Shown: positions 1-9,050, counted from the first letter of the stretch. The stretch: 64,000 bases of DNA from Fidelibacterota bacterium (GCA_947476275.1 CANJPQ010000001.1:220881-284880), one strand, 5' to 3'. The notes: a model not told the origin generated them from the letters alone. A program made the numbers and translations.

Positions 1-888
1 GAAACCATGTTCCACGGAATTGGCGCCGGACTTCACCACTTCGGCGATGGCCTTCGGGGTGTAAGCGTGCACGGCCACGCGGAGATCGAGTTGATGCGCC
101 GCCGTGACGATTGCGGTCAATTCCTCCAGCGTGAACTGGCTCTCGAAGCTCTGCTCGCCGCTGAAGCCGCCGGTCGCGGTCGCCTTGATGACGTTCGCGC
201 CCAATTTGTGCTGCATGCGCACCGCGGCCATGCACGCCGCCGGACCGTCGCACACGCCGTTCATCAGGCGCTTGCCGGCCAGATCGCCGTCGACCGTTGT
301 GTCGTCGCCGTGTCCGCCCGTGGCGGAGATCGGGCTACCCGAGGCAAGGATGCGCGGTCCCACCACCCGCCCGCTGGCAAACAGATCTCGCGTGGCGAAG
401 ATACTCTCTTCGTCCGAGCCCAGATCCCGCACCGTGGTGAATCCGGCGGCCAGGGTCCGCCGCCCATAAACCACCGCATTGACGGCGCGGTCCGACAACA
501 ACGGCGCGGAACGTCCGCGCCGCGGCGATTGTCCGCGCGTCGTGTCGCCGGCCTGCATGTGGAGATGCACGTGCGCGTCCATCAGGCCCGGAAGCACGAA
601 TCGAGTTCTCAGGTCCACCACCCGCACCGTATCGGCGGCGCTGTGCGGCACGTCGTCGAGGTACCCCTTGGCGATTCGGTCTATGCGGTCGTTCTTGACC
701 ACCACCGTCATCTCGCGCGCGGCCGGTTGTCCCGGTACGGCGAGGAGACTGCCGGCTTGCAGAAGAACGAACCGCGCAGGACCGCTAGGGGCTGCGGCCG
801 GAATGGCCTGGGCAGCCGCGGTAGCGCCAAGACATGCCCCGAGCCATGCGCCGACCCATGCGCCCAAGGCCAACCCGCGACCGTTCAT
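1..888 (-). CDS. Amidohydrolase family protein, C-terminus beyond window
   Basis: The frame starts at an ATG (886-888), preceded by a G-rich Shine-Dalgarno stretch, and stays open for 296 codons to the window edge, so the C-terminus is missing. A hydrophobic N-terminus (residues 1-28) looks like an export signal. The metal-dependent amidohydrolase hallmarks are visible: the HxH pair H106/H108 in DAHVHLH, the candidate carbamylated lysine K235 in NVIKATATGG, and the histidines H274 (VAVHA) and H294 (SVEHG). This pattern fits the imidazolonepropionase/Xaa-Pro dipeptidase-like branch of secreted amidohydrolases. These enzymes hydrolyse C-N bonds in cyclic or peptide-like amides; the substrate here cannot be read from sequence. 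The missing segment should hold the last conserved Asp. Confidence 0.85.
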   Translation of the reverse strand, partial: MNGRGLALGAWVGAWLGACLGATAAAQAIPAAAPSGPARFVLLQAGSLLAVPGQPAAREMTVVVKNDRIDRIAKGYLDDVPHSAADTVRVVDLRTRFVLPGLMDAHVHLHMQAGDTTRGQSPRRGRSAPLLSDRAVNAVVYGRRTLAAGFTTVRDLGSDEESIFATRDLFASGRVVGPRILASGSPISATGGHGDDTTVDGDLAGKRLMNGVCDGPAACMAAVRMQHKLGANVIKATATGGFSGEQSFESQFTLEELTAIVTAAHQLDLRVAVHAYTPKAIAEVVKSGANSVEHGF

Positions 889-1017
889 GAAGCCCCCGCC
901 TGCGCTGTGCGCCCGGGGCCGACTCTCGCGCCGTCCCCGCCCGACAGGCAATGGGGATTGTAATATTCTTATGACGTTACGGGCTTATCGCCGCCTGGAG
1001 GCCAGAGGGCAAAAAGC

Positions 1018-1248
1018 CTAGCTGCGCGGCGCCCGGCCCTTGGGGGCCGGCGGCGGGGCGTTTGCCCGGCTCGCGCGTTCGGCTTCTTCCTTGGCAAGCC
1101 GCTGGTTCCGAAGGCGGGCGGACTTGGCCTCGTTTGCGATGCGAAGGCGGGCCATTTCCGCGAAATAGGCCTCGTCGCGACGGCGGTGTTCCTCAAGCTT
1201 TTCCTGCGCGTTGGCGCGGCGTGGCTGCTGCTTGGGCGTGTCGTTCAT
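1018..1248 (-). CDS. Small charged helical protein of unknown function
   Basis: A 76-residue product rich in Arg, Glu and Ala, predicted almost entirely helical with no membrane segment and no cysteine. The C-terminal tail is Ala/Pro/Arg rich. I chose the ATG at 1248 over the GTG one codon upstream because GGAGAG then sits at a normal distance. It is transcribed divergently from the cold-shock gene. Small basic proteins of this sort (for example DUF6481-like) occur beside cold-shock genes in alphaproteobacteria, but I cannot assign the family with certainty. The regular charge pattern argues that it is a real gene. Confidence 0.6.
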   Translation of the reverse strand: MNDTPKQQPRRANAQEKLEEHRRRDEAYFAEMARLRIANEAKSARLRNQRLAKEEAERASRANAPPPAPKGRAPRS

Positions 1249-1251
1249 CAC

Positions 1252-1492
1252 GGTCTCTCCAATTCATCGTTCGCCGGCCCGGTTGAATCCCAGGTCTCCT
1301 GGAGGGAATAACGCTGCAGCGCGAAAATCGGGCAATTTGAGCCGTTTGACAGGCCGCCATTGCGAAAAATCGCGAATACGCCTAGTTAAAGCGGCAAGCC
1401 GGCCGAGGGTCCGCGAGTCTTTTTCGCATGCATTTGCGACCGAGATTCGCCGGGCGCGTATGTCGGCGAAACCAACTTTTCAGGGAACGCCC
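1252..1492. promoter_or_regulatory. Divergent promoter region and long cspA leader
   Basis: This 241-bp spacer separates the small minus-strand protein from cspA. On the plus strand a TTGACA hexamer at 1346-1351 is a possible -35 element, but no convincing -10 follows at 17 bp. If transcription starts near there, cspA has a leader of about 100 nt or more. Long structured leaders are typical of cold-shock mRNAs, where they act as temperature-dependent translation switches. That function is inferred and not demonstrated here. Confidence 0.35.
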
Positions 1493-1696
1493 ATGCCAGC
1501 CGGCACTGTCAAATGGTTCAACACCCAGAAGGGCTTTGGCTTCATCCAGCCGCAAGATGGTTCCAAGGATGTGTTCGTGCACATCTCTGCCGTCCAGAAG
1601 GCCGGATTGACCACGCTCAATGAAGGCCAGAAGGTCAGCTTCGACCTCGTCTCCGAACGCGGCAAAACCGCCGCCGGCAATCTCAAGGCCATTTAA
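1493..1696 (+). CDS. cspA: Cold-shock protein, CspA family
   Basis: A 67-residue single cold-shock domain protein. Both RNA-binding motifs are present: RNP1 as KGFGFI near residue 13 and RNP2 as VFVHIS near residue 27. The start PAGTVKWFN matches the usual family N-terminus, which favours the ATG at 1493 over an in-phase ATG 33 bp upstream. Family members bind single-stranded nucleic acid and act as RNA chaperones. The stop codon is only 7 bp before infA, so the two are probably one transcription unit and the chaperone is made together with an initiation factor. Confidence 0.95.
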   Translation: MPAGTVKWFNTQKGFGFIQPQDGSKDVFVHISAVQKAGLTTLNEGQKVSFDLVSERGKTAAGNLKAI

Positions 1697-1703
1697 GAAT
1701 CCA

Positions 1704-1982
1704 ATGGCGAAAGAAGAGTTGATGGAGTTCGAGGGCGTCGTCACCGACGTCCTGCCGGAAGGCCGCTACAGGGTTAAGCTCAGTAACGATCATGAATTGA
1801 TCGCCTATACCGCGGGCCGGATGAAGAAGAATCGCATCCGCACCCTGGTCGGCGACCGCGTCACCGTCGAAGTGTCGCCGTACGATCTGGACAAGGGACG
1901 CCTGACGTTCCGTCACAAGGATCCGGCCGCCAACCCGTCAAGTCAGGGGCCGCAACGGCGCCCACCGCCCCGCCGCCGCTAA
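1704..1982 (+). CDS. infA: Translation initiation factor IF-1
   Basis: A 92-residue product. Residues 1-72 match IF-1: an OB fold starting MAKEE, with the conserved GRMKKNRIR and [13 protein letters not shown] segments. IF-1 binds the ribosomal A site and works with IF-2 and IF-3 in initiation. IF-1 is normally 71-73 residues. Here a 20-residue Pro/Arg/Ser-rich tail, ending RRPPPRRR, is added after the fold. The Shine-Dalgarno sequence is weak, so translation may be coupled to cspA, whose stop is 7 bp upstream. A strong hairpin terminator follows. Confidence 0.95.
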   Translation: MAKEELMEFEGVVTDVLPEGRYRVKLSNDHELIAYTAGRMKKNRIRTLVGDRVTVEVSPYDLDKGRLTFRHKDPAANPSSQGPQRRPPPRRR

Positions 1983-2000
1983 ACTTCATCTTATCCGATG

Positions 2001-2035
2001 CGAGCGGAGTACCTGGTGCTCCGCTCGTTTCTTTT
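2001..2035 (+). terminator. Rho-independent terminator of cspA-infA
   Basis: A perfect 9-bp inverted repeat (CGAGCGGAG at 2001-2009 and CTCCGCTCG at 2019-2027) with a 9-nt loop is followed by a T-rich run to 2035. It begins 19 bp after the infA stop. Confidence 0.85.
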
Positions 2036-2230
2036 GTGCCGTCGGCGCAGGCTGCCCGCTTTGCGGGTGAAACCTTTCGCAACCACTCGCGTTGACTTTC
2101 CGCCATGGGTGCATTGCCCGTCTGGCAAAGCGCACTTGCGCCTATTTCTCAAATTCGGAGTCGGTGGTGCCGGAAGCCCAGCCGTCTTCGCGTCGCACAT
2201 AGCGCAGGTGTCGGAACCGCGCACGTTGAT

Positions 2231-3036
2231 AGCGTTCTTCAGCGCAATCCCGGTCCAGTCCTGGTGGTCGCGTCCTCACGCACCCAGGCTGCGGTTGCGG
2301 AACGTTTCCTCACTGACGACGGCGTTGCTGCGCGGATCTGTCACGACCTCGAATCGATCAGCACCGACGATACCGGCCTTTCGCGGCTCGGCGCGGTGCT
2401 CATCGAAGAAGAGGCCCTGACCGGCGCGGATCTCGCGGAACTCTCGTGCTTGGTCGCGCGGCAGCCCGCATGGTCGGATCTGCCGTTCATCGTTCTGACC
2501 CAGGGCGCATCGGGTAAGCGAGGCACATCACCGCCACACCATTGAACTGAGTCCGCAGATTCCCTGGACCGCCACCCCCGACGGCCCCATGCACCAGGTC
2601 CACGACCGGTGGCTACAACTCACGGGCATCACGCGCAACGAAGCCTTAGGCGGCAGGCATCACCTGCTGCATTAGGACGATCGCGACAGCGTCAGCCCCA
2701 CGTACCGGCGCGCGTTCGCGCAAGGCGCTCCGCTCGACATCGAGCACCGCACAGAGCCTGCCGACGGCAGCTATCGATGGTTTTGCTCTCCTCCATGTGA
2801 ACCTCAACGGCGAACGCTCGTTCTCCGTGGCTGATGCGCTTCAGGCCCGCGGCATTCCGATGGTGTTCGTCACCGGCTGCGGCGCGCGCGGCCTGGAGCG
2901 CGAATACGCGAAAGCCCGAACACTGCAAAAGACTCTCGATGTGGATCTATTGGCGGTGGCCATCGAGGACATGACGCAGCCCGCAAATGCCGGCTCCGCG
3001 CCTGCGGTCGGCCTCGACAGCGAACGGCCGCGCTAA
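2231..3036 (+). pseudogene. Decayed hybrid sensor histidine kinase (PAS + receiver remnants)
   Basis: Three pieces of one gene type lie in order but in different frames. About 2231-2543 (frame 2) encodes an N-terminal receiver-like segment ending near SDLPFIVLTQG. About 2541-2784 (frame 3) encodes a PAS domain with IPWTATPDGP, DRWLQLTG and IEHRTEPADGSYRWF. It is interrupted by a TAG at 2673-2675. From about 2776 (frame 1) a receiver-domain remnant runs to 3036, with NLNGERSFSVADAL and GIPMVFVTG. The histidine-kinase core that should lie between PAS and receiver is absent. The join sits at a short overlap around GATGGTTTT, as expected for an internal deletion. The aspartate expected before VNL is a histidine in the remnant. 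No functional product is expected. Confidence 0.8.
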
Positions 3037-3126
3037 CCTTTCAGCATCATGGAGAAGGACGGCGCACCCGTGGCGCGTCCTGGCCGCGTCGGGTACGCTC
3101 GGAGACTTTCCGCGGCGGGGGCGAGC

Positions 3127-4701
3127 ATGAAATTCGTTATAGTTGGTCTTGTCCTTGCGTTCGCCGCATCCGCGTCCGCACAGACAGACATGAAAGCAGC
3201 GTGCGAGCAGCTCGCTTTTGGCGCCCCGCAGACCGTGGGGCCCCCTAAGAATTTCGCCAAGACCTTCGCCGAGCTGCCCGATGCGCCGAGCGCCATCACC
3301 GCCGCCGTCATCGCTCCGGCGGAGCGCGACCTGCCGGAAGTATGCCAGGTGGACGGCTACGTGCCGCCCGCGGTCGGCTTCCAGGTGCGCATGCCGACCA
3401 AGGCCTGGAACGGCAAGTTCATGATGTACGGCTGCGGCGGTCCGTGCGGGCAGATCTACCGCGAGCACGCGGAAGAGGTGCTGGCGCGCGGCTACGCGGT
3501 GGCGGTCACCGACATGGGCCATCGCGGCATCGGCACCATCTACACCTTCAACAACATCCCCGGCATGATCGATTTCGGCTATCGCGCGACGCACGTGACG
3601 ACCGTGGCGGCGAAGGCGATCATCGAGGCGTTCTACGGCAAGGCGGCATCGCGGAACTACTACCAGGGCTGCTCCACCGGGGGCCGCCAGGGCATGGTGG
3701 AGGCCCAGCGCTTCCCGGAAGATTTCGACGGCCTCATCGCCGGCGCCCCGGTGTACTTCCAGTCGGGTGACACGCCGCTGTTCCTGCGCTGGAGCGCTAT
3801 GGTCAACAAAGGCGCGGACGGCAAGCCGATCCTCGACGCCAAGAAGTTGCCGATGATCCACAAGACGGTGCTCGCCGCATGTGACGCGTTGGACGGCGTC
3901 ACCGACGGCCTGCTGCAGGACCCGCGGCGGTGCACATGGGATCCCGGCGCAATCCTTTGCAAGAAGGGCGCAATGGGCGATGCCTGCCTCACCGAGGACG
4001 AGGCGCAAGTGGTCCGCAAGATCTACACCGGCGCGGTCAACTCCAAGGGCAAGAAACTGTATTGGGGCATGCAGCGCGGCTCCGAATATTACTGGACCCC
4101 GGCCTTTATCGGCGCGAACGGCCAACTTGGCACCCGCGCCACCGCGCTTGGGTCGGCCTATTCGTTCTGGTACGAGCCCAGCCCCACGTACTCCGAGTTC
4201 GATTACGACCGCGATCCGCCGCGCTTGGGTATGCTCGAGCCGTTCTTCGATGCGCGAAATCCTGATCTCCGCGCGCTCAAGGATCACGGCGCCAAATTGA
4301 TCCTCTACCACGGCTGGGACGACAACGAGATTCCACCGGAAGCCACCGTCGACTATTACGAGACCGCCACGCGCACCATGGGCGGCGCCGAAAAGACGAC
4401 GGACTTCTTCCGACTGTTCATGATCCCGGGCATGACTCATTGCCGTCGCGGCCCGGGCGGCGACGCCATCGACTGGATCACCGCCCTGGAGAATTGGGTT
4501 GAGAAGGGCCAGGCGCCGGACAAGATGGTCGTCGGCCACCTGAAGGAACAGCAGACCTATCTCGGCTTGCCGCGCTTGCGCTATCCGGTCGACCCGGCGC
4601 GCATCGACCGCACGCGGCCGATCTATCCATACCCCGCGCTCGCGCGCTGGACCGGCAACGGCGACGTCAACGACGCCGCGACATGGGAACAGGCGAAGTG
4701 A
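3127..4701 (+). CDS. Secreted tannase/feruloyl esterase family protein
   Basis: A 524-residue protein. I chose the start at 3127 because it gives a clean signal peptide (residues 1-19, ending ASASAQ) and has a G-rich ribosome site. It matches the tannase/feruloyl esterase family, alpha/beta hydrolases that cleave ester bonds of gallate or hydroxycinnamates. The nucleophile is S183 in GCSTGGRQG. The acid lies in HGWDDNE (D398/D399) and the histidine is H438 in MTHCRRGPGG. Cysteines next to the serine and histidine are conserved in this family, where they form a disulfide. The protein is probably periplasmic or extracellular. A DsbA-like protein is encoded convergently just downstream. Natural substrate unknown. 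Confidence 0.9.
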   Translation: MKFVIVGLVLAFAASASAQTDMKAACEQLAFGAPQTVGPPKNFAKTFAELPDAPSAITAAVIAPAERDLPEVCQVDGYVPPAVGFQVRMPTKAWNGKFMMYGCGGPCGQIYREHAEEVLARGYAVAVTDMGHRGIGTIYTFNNIPGMIDFGYRATHVTTVAAKAIIEAFYGKAASRNYYQGCSTGGRQGMVEAQRFPEDFDGLIAGAPVYFQSGDTPLFLRWSAMVNKGADGKPILDAKKLPMIHKTVLAACDALDGVTDGLLQDPRRCTWDPGAILCKKGAMGDACLTEDEAQVVRKIYTGAVNSKGKKLYWGMQRGSEYYWTPAFIGANGQLGTRATALGSAYSFWYEPSPTYSEFDYDRDPPRLGMLEPFFDARNPDLRALKDHGAKLILYHGWDDNEIPPEATVDYYETATRTMGGAEKTTDFFRLFMIPGMTHCRRGPGGDAIDWITALENWVEKGQAPDKMVVGHLKEQQTYLGLPRLRYPVDPARIDRTRPIYPYPALARWTGNGDVNDAATWEQAK

Positions 4702-4710
4702 CGACGGTCG

Positions 4711-5385
4711 TCACTTCTTCTCCGCCCGCGCCATCGCCACTTCCTGTTTGAAGTCGATCTTCGCGGTCGAGGTCTTGTTCGACACACCGGAAAGCACCTT
4801 TGTGTCCACCACCAGCCCAGGCACCACGGATATCTTCATCGCGCGCGCGAGTTTCAGGTTCTCGATGATCTGATCGGCGATCTCGGGCGCGTTCATGTCC
4901 TTCTTGAGTTGGTCGACATTCAACCCGACCTTCTTGGCGTATTCGAATACGTTCTCGACCGTGATCTGGCCCTTGTGCTCCATCATCGCCTGATGGAACG
5001 CGGTGTATTTGCCTTGCTTCACGGAGGCCAGCGCGGCACGGGACGCGGTGACGGACTCCTTTGTCAGGATCGGGAATTCCTTCACGACCAGCCGGACGTT
5101 GGGATCCTCCTTCAACAGCGCCTGCAGCCGCGGCTCCGCGGCTTTGCAGTACGGGCACTGGTAGTCGGTGAACTCAACGATGGTGACGTTGCCGTTGGGA
5201 TTGCCGATCACCGGAGAAGCCGGGTCCGACAGCAGGTCTTTTTGCCGCGCGACTGCGGCCTTCTGGGAGGCATCGCCCAGGGCGGCCATCACCGGATCGT
5301 CGGCGTCGGTTTCGGCACGCACCGGCGCGCTCAGGGCAAGCAGCACGGAAAAAATTGTAACCGACAGTGACTGTGTTACGCGCAT
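4711..5385 (-). CDS. DsbA-family thiol oxidoreductase, exported
   Basis: A 224-residue protein with a signal peptide (about residues 1-24, ending PVRAE). The thioredoxin-fold active site is C77-P-Y-C80 within FTDYQCPYC, followed by an inserted helical domain. The cis-proline region reads VVPGLV. This is the DsbA/Com1/BdbD-like group that introduces or isomerises disulfides in exported proteins. The start at 5385 was preferred over an ATG 27 bp upstream because GGAGGAG lies directly before it. The gene converges on the esterase gene with a 9-bp gap and diverges from the response regulator. No DsbB partner is seen nearby. Confidence 0.9.
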   Translation of the reverse strand: MRVTQSLSVTIFSVLLALSAPVRAETDADDPVMAALGDASQKAAVARQKDLLSDPASPVIGNPNGNVTIVEFTDYQCPYCKAAEPRLQALLKEDPNVRLVVKEFPILTKESVTASRAALASVKQGKYTAFHQAMMEHKGQITVENVFEYAKKVGLNVDQLKKDMNAPEIADQIIENLKLARAMKISVVPGLVVDTKVLSGVSNKTSTAKIDFKQEVAMARAEKK

Positions 5386-5527
5386 GAGACGCTCCTCCGC
5401 GAGATTTCGCACGAACGGTAACTATAGCGTGCTTTATGACATAAAAGTCAGCACTTCTGCGTGCGCCCGGGCGTGGAATCGGTGCCCGACTCGTGGCATG
5501 ACTCGGCTCCCCCCGAAGGAGATCCCC
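5386..5527. promoter_or_regulatory. Divergent promoter region, dsbA-like / response regulator
   Basis: A 142-bp spacer between divergent genes that must carry both promoters. The plus-strand gene has an AAGGAG ribosome site just before its ATG. No clear operator repeat was recognised. Confidence 0.35.
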
Positions 5528-6199
5528 ATGCGCTTACTCGTCGTCGAAGATGATCAAGAACTGGCCGATGGCCTCGCCAGCTCGCTCGCCCAATCGTCCT
5601 ATGCGGTCGATACTTATCCCACCGCCGAACTCGCCTTCGCCGCCGCCACCATTCAGAATTACGACGTGATCGTGCTCGACCTCGGCCTGCCCGACGGCGA
5701 CGGCGTCGATCTGCTCAAACGCCTGCGCGAGCGCGGCGTGCGCTCGCCGGTGATCATCATCACCGCGCGCGACCAGCTGACCGATCGCGTGCGCGGGCTG
5801 GACGGCGGCGCCGACGATTACCTCGTCAAGCCGATTGCGCTCTCGGAACTCGATGCGCGCATCCGCGTGCAGCTGCGCCGCCAGCAAGCCGAGCCATTCA
5901 CGCTGCGCTTCGCCGCCGTGGGTCTGGATGCGGTGCATCGCCAGGCGATCGTCGACGGCAAGGCGCTGGATTGCACCGCCAAGGAATACGCGATCCTGGA
6001 AGTGCTGGTGCGCGCCCAAGGCCGCATCGTCGCCAAGGATCGCATCTTCGACGGCATCTATGACGCCGAAAGCGACACCAGCCCCGCGGCGGTGGAAGTC
6101 CACATCAGTCGCCTGCGCCGCAAGCTCACCGCCGCCAACAGCAACGTATCGATCCGCGCCCTGCGCGGGCTCGGGTATCGGCTGGAAGCCTCGGCTTGA
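5528..6199 (+). CDS. OmpR/PhoB-type response regulator (TctD/QseB-like)
   Basis: A 223-residue two-domain regulator. The receiver domain (about 1-115) has the acidic pocket at ED residues 7-9, the phosphoacceptor D51 in VLDLGLP, and the switch lysine in YLVKPI. The C-terminal winged helix (about 125-220) ends with SRLRRKL and RGLGYRL, typical of OmpR-type DNA-binding domains. AAGGAG precedes the ATG. The stop overlaps the start of the kinase gene by 4 bp, so the two are translationally coupled and form a cognate pair. The target genes are unknown. Confidence 0.95.
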   Translation: MRLLVVEDDQELADGLASSLAQSSYAVDTYPTAELAFAAATIQNYDVIVLDLGLPDGDGVDLLKRLRERGVRSPVIIITARDQLTDRVRGLDGGADDYLVKPIALSELDARIRVQLRRQQAEPFTLRFAAVGLDAVHRQAIVDGKALDCTAKEYAILEVLVRAQGRIVAKDRIFDGIYDAESDTSPAAVEVHISRLRRKLTAANSNVSIRALRGLGYRLEASA

Positions 6200-7599
6200 T
6201 CCGCACCGCGCCCGCGAGCTCGCTGCGCCGGCAACTTCTTGTCCGGCTCTGCGGGCCGCTGGCGGCTCTTATGCTGGTCGGCGGCGCGCTCACGCTCGCT
6301 GCCGCCCAGTATTTCGCCACGCGGGTCTATGACGAGTGGCTGTACGATTCCGCGATGGCCTTGGCGTCGCAGATCAAGCCCGACGGCGCCGGTCCCGCGG
6401 TCACCCTGCCGGCCGCGGCGGTGGAGATGCTGGAGTACGACCAGACCGACCGCGTCCTCTACGACGTGGTTGCCGCCTCCGGCGAACACATCTTCGGCAA
6501 TCAGCACTTGCCCCCACCGCCGCGCGCCCCGGGCGCCCGCCCGGTATTCTACGACGGCGTCATCGATGGCGATCCAGTCCGGCTCACCGCCGTTGCCGTC
6601 GCCCCGGCGCTCGCGGGCGATATCGTGATCGTGGCGGAAACGCTCACGAAGCGCAGCGGCATCGTCACTCAAATCCTGGTCGGCATCCTGCCGATCGAGA
6701 TCGCGCTCCTGGCAATCGCCGGCGTGCTGATCTGGTTTGCCGTCACCTCCGCTCTGCGTCGCGTCAATCGCTTGGCGGTGGAACTCGGGCATATTCAAAC
6801 CGACGACCTGGCGCCGCTGGCTGAGGTCGATGTGCTGCCGGCGGAGATCCGGCCTTTGGCCGAAGCGCTCAACGGCGTCATGGATCGCTTGGCGGAGGCC
6901 CGCGACGCGGTGCGCCGGTTTGTCGCCAACGCGGCGCACCAGTTGCGCACGCCGCTCGCCGCCATGCAGATCCAGGTGCAGCGCGCCCTGCGCGAGACCG
7001 ACGCCGCGCGTCGCCAAGAGGCGCTGACCGCCGTCGACAAAGCCATGGTGCGCCTCACGCGCGTGACACAGCAGCTTCTCACGCTCGCCCGCGCCGAACC
7101 GGGCAGCGGCAACGGCGCGAATATCCAGTCGGTCGATCTGGCGGCGCTTGCACGCCAGGAGCTGGAGCATTGGGCGGATGCCGCCGTCGCCCGCGGCATC
7201 GATCTCGGCTACGACGGCCCGGCGGTCGGCCCGCTGATCCTTGGCGATCCGCAGCTGCTGACCGATCTCGTCGCCAATCTGGTCGACAACGCGATCCGCT
7301 ACAGCGAGGGCGATGGCCAGGTCACACTCCGCCTCAGTGCCGATCCTGTGGTGCTCTCGGTCGAAGACACCGGCCCCGGCATTGCTCCGGCGGAACGCGA
7401 GCGGGTGTTGGAGCGGTTCTATCGGCCCCCGGCGAGCAAGGGCACCGGCAGCGGCCTGGGTCTGGCCATCGCCAGCGAGATCGCCAAGCGCCACGGCGCG
7501 CGGTTGACCCTCGGTGCCGGCGAAGGCGGCAAAGGCACGCTCGCCACCGTCGCCTTCGAGACCGCGCCGGTCCCGTCGCGCGCGATGGAGCGCGTTTAA
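6196..7599 (+). CDS. Sensor histidine kinase, TctE-like
   Basis: A 467-residue inner-membrane kinase starting at TTG, overlapping the regulator stop as TTGA. It has two transmembrane helices (about 15-39 and 155-182) flanking a periplasmic domain of about 115 residues, like the 2CSK_N domain of TctE-type sensors. A HAMP-like linker follows. The H-box is NAAHQLRTPLAAM with H248, the N-box is NLVDNAIRYS, and the G-boxes are EDTGPGI and GSGLGLAIA. The domain set is complete. TctE homologues often sense carboxylates, but no tripartite transporter is nearby to name a ligand. Its stop overlaps the convergent flagellin-like gene within a TTAA palindrome. Confidence 0.95.
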   Translation: MIRTAPASSLRRQLLVRLCGPLAALMLVGGALTLAAAQYFATRVYDEWLYDSAMALASQIKPDGAGPAVTLPAAAVEMLEYDQTDRVLYDVVAASGEHIFGNQHLPPPPRAPGARPVFYDGVIDGDPVRLTAVAVAPALAGDIVIVAETLTKRSGIVTQILVGILPIEIALLAIAGVLIWFAVTSALRRVNRLAVELGHIQTDDLAPLAEVDVLPAEIRPLAEALNGVMDRLAEARDAVRRFVANAAHQLRTPLAAMQIQVQRALRETDAARRQEALTAVDKAMVRLTRVTQQLLTLARAEPGSGNGANIQSVDLAALARQELEHWADAAVARGIDLGYDGPAVGPLILGDPQLLTDLVANLVDNAIRYSEGDGQVTLRLSADPVVLSVEDTGPGIAPAERERVLERFYRPPASKGTGSGLGLAIASEIAKRHGARLTLGAGEGGKGTLATVAFETAPVPSRAMERV

Positions 7600-8918
7600 G
7601 CCTGGATATCGATCAGGCTCTGGCTGAGCGGATCCTCCACCGCACCCCCCAGCAGGTTCAGATAGTTCGATTGGGTGCTGGCGAGGGATTGCAGGTTGGT
7701 CTGCAAGGCGCTGAGCTCGCGCGAACTCTTCGCCTGCAGCGCCTGCTGTTGGTCGAGCTGATCGGAGTTCACCTTCACGGACTGCTGGGTCAGATCGTCA
7801 AGCGCCGCGTCGGCGCGGCGTTGATCGCCACCGACCTGGTTGGCGGCCAACTGAAGCTGACCGCTGGCCGCCGTCAGGTTCACGCTGGCCGCATCGATGT
7901 CGCGATAGGCGCGCTGGCGGTCCGCATCGGTCGCCAAGCCGCCGTAGAACCACGATGGCATCAACCCGAGCCCGGTCCGCTGCAATGTCCCGGTGACGAT
8001 CTGCGGCGGATCGTCCGGATTGATCGTCACCTCCATCGTGATCTTGTTGGTGGCCGGATCGTAGCTGGCGAGCTTGAGCCCGGTGCGTGTCGACGTGCTC
8101 TCGGTCAGGGTAATCCCGGCCGTCTCGATCTCCTTCGCTTCGCCCTGCAGCGCGGTGTAGTGCGTAATGGTGTCGGTGCCCGGGTCCGGCACCCACACGC
8201 TGCCGTCGTCGACCTTGATGCGGTAGTCCGTCGCGACGTAGGTACCGGTGATCGTGGAGGTCGCGAGCGATGGATTGTTGCGGTATTCGATCTCGTTTCC
8301 GGAATAGTCGACCCGATTGATGTTGCCGACCAGGCTCGTGGTGCCGCCGCTATCGGCTTCGTTCGAGATCGCATTGATCATGTCGTCGAATTTGCCGGCG
8401 TAATACTCCACATCCTCGTGCGACATGCCGACGCTATCGCGGATCGACGAAAGATTGTCCGACACGCGTTTGATGCTGTCCTGGCCCGAACTCACCGCCG
8501 CCTGCGCATTGTTGATCTGCGCCTTGACGCTGATCCACGCTTCGTTCTGCGTATCGATGGCCGCAGTTTTTTGCGATGCGGAGTCCGTGATCACCTGCTG
8601 CAGCGCGGAGTAGCGCTCCGTCGCCGTCTGCAGGATCTTATTGAGGATCGCACTGTTTTGTGACGGCATGCTGCCGAAGATCGACGTGCCGTCGTCGCCC
8701 AGGCTCGCGCTGAGCACGGAGACTGTACCGGTACCCGCGCGCAACGCCCCGCTGGATCCGCTCTTCGCGGTCGTGGCGTTCTGGATGAGCAGGGAAACCG
8801 GCGTGCCTTCGCTCGACGTGGTGTTGTCGTTGCTGGCACTCGCGTTTGAACTCGACCTATCTGCCGTAACGGGCAAATAGGGATTGTAGCTCGTTCCCGA
8901 GATCGAAAGGTCTGACAT
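7596..8918 (-). CDS. Orphan flagellin-like/coiled-coil protein
   Basis: A 440-residue protein with no signal peptide, no membrane helix and no cysteine. Two long Ser/Ala/Gln-rich helical regions (about 95-185 and 340-425) flank a beta-rich middle (about 190-320) full of Thr, Gly and Asp. This N-helix/variable core/C-helix plan and the low-complexity composition resemble flagellins and hook-associated proteins. I do not see the canonical flagellin terminal motifs, however. No flagellar gene is nearby. It could be a divergent flagellin, a filament-like surface protein or a coiled-coil protein secreted without cleavage. Its stop codon is shared with the kinase stop in TTAA. Confidence 0.55.
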   Translation of the reverse strand: MSDLSISGTSYNPYLPVTADRSSSNASASNDNTTSSEGTPVSLLIQNATTAKSGSSGALRAGTGTVSVLSASLGDDGTSIFGSMPSQNSAILNKILQTATERYSALQQVITDSASQKTAAIDTQNEAWISVKAQINNAQAAVSSGQDSIKRVSDNLSSIRDSVGMSHEDVEYYAGKFDDMINAISNEADSGGTTSLVGNINRVDYSGNEIEYRNNPSLATSTITGTYVATDYRIKVDDGSVWVPDPGTDTITHYTALQGEAKEIETAGITLTESTSTRTGLKLASYDPATNKITMEVTINPDDPPQIVTGTLQRTGLGLMPSWFYGGLATDADRQRAYRDIDAASVNLTAASGQLQLAANQVGGDQRRADAALDDLTQQSVKVNSDQLDQQQALQAKSSRELSALQTNLQSLASTQSNYLNLLGGAVEDPLSQSLIDIQA

Positions 8919-9050
8919 GGCGCATCGTCCTGGCGGCCTCGCGCCCGAATTCTTCGGGGCAGGTCAGGGACCAGACGCGCTGAATTTACCGGCAGCGCCT
9001 TACGTCAGGCTTGCGCCAGCGGGATCGCGGCCCGCCGTTACACAATATCG

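Noticed and set aside
7..963. Plus-strand open frame over the amidohydrolase
   Set aside because: The minus strand carries the HxH motif and other metal ligands in one uninterrupted frame.
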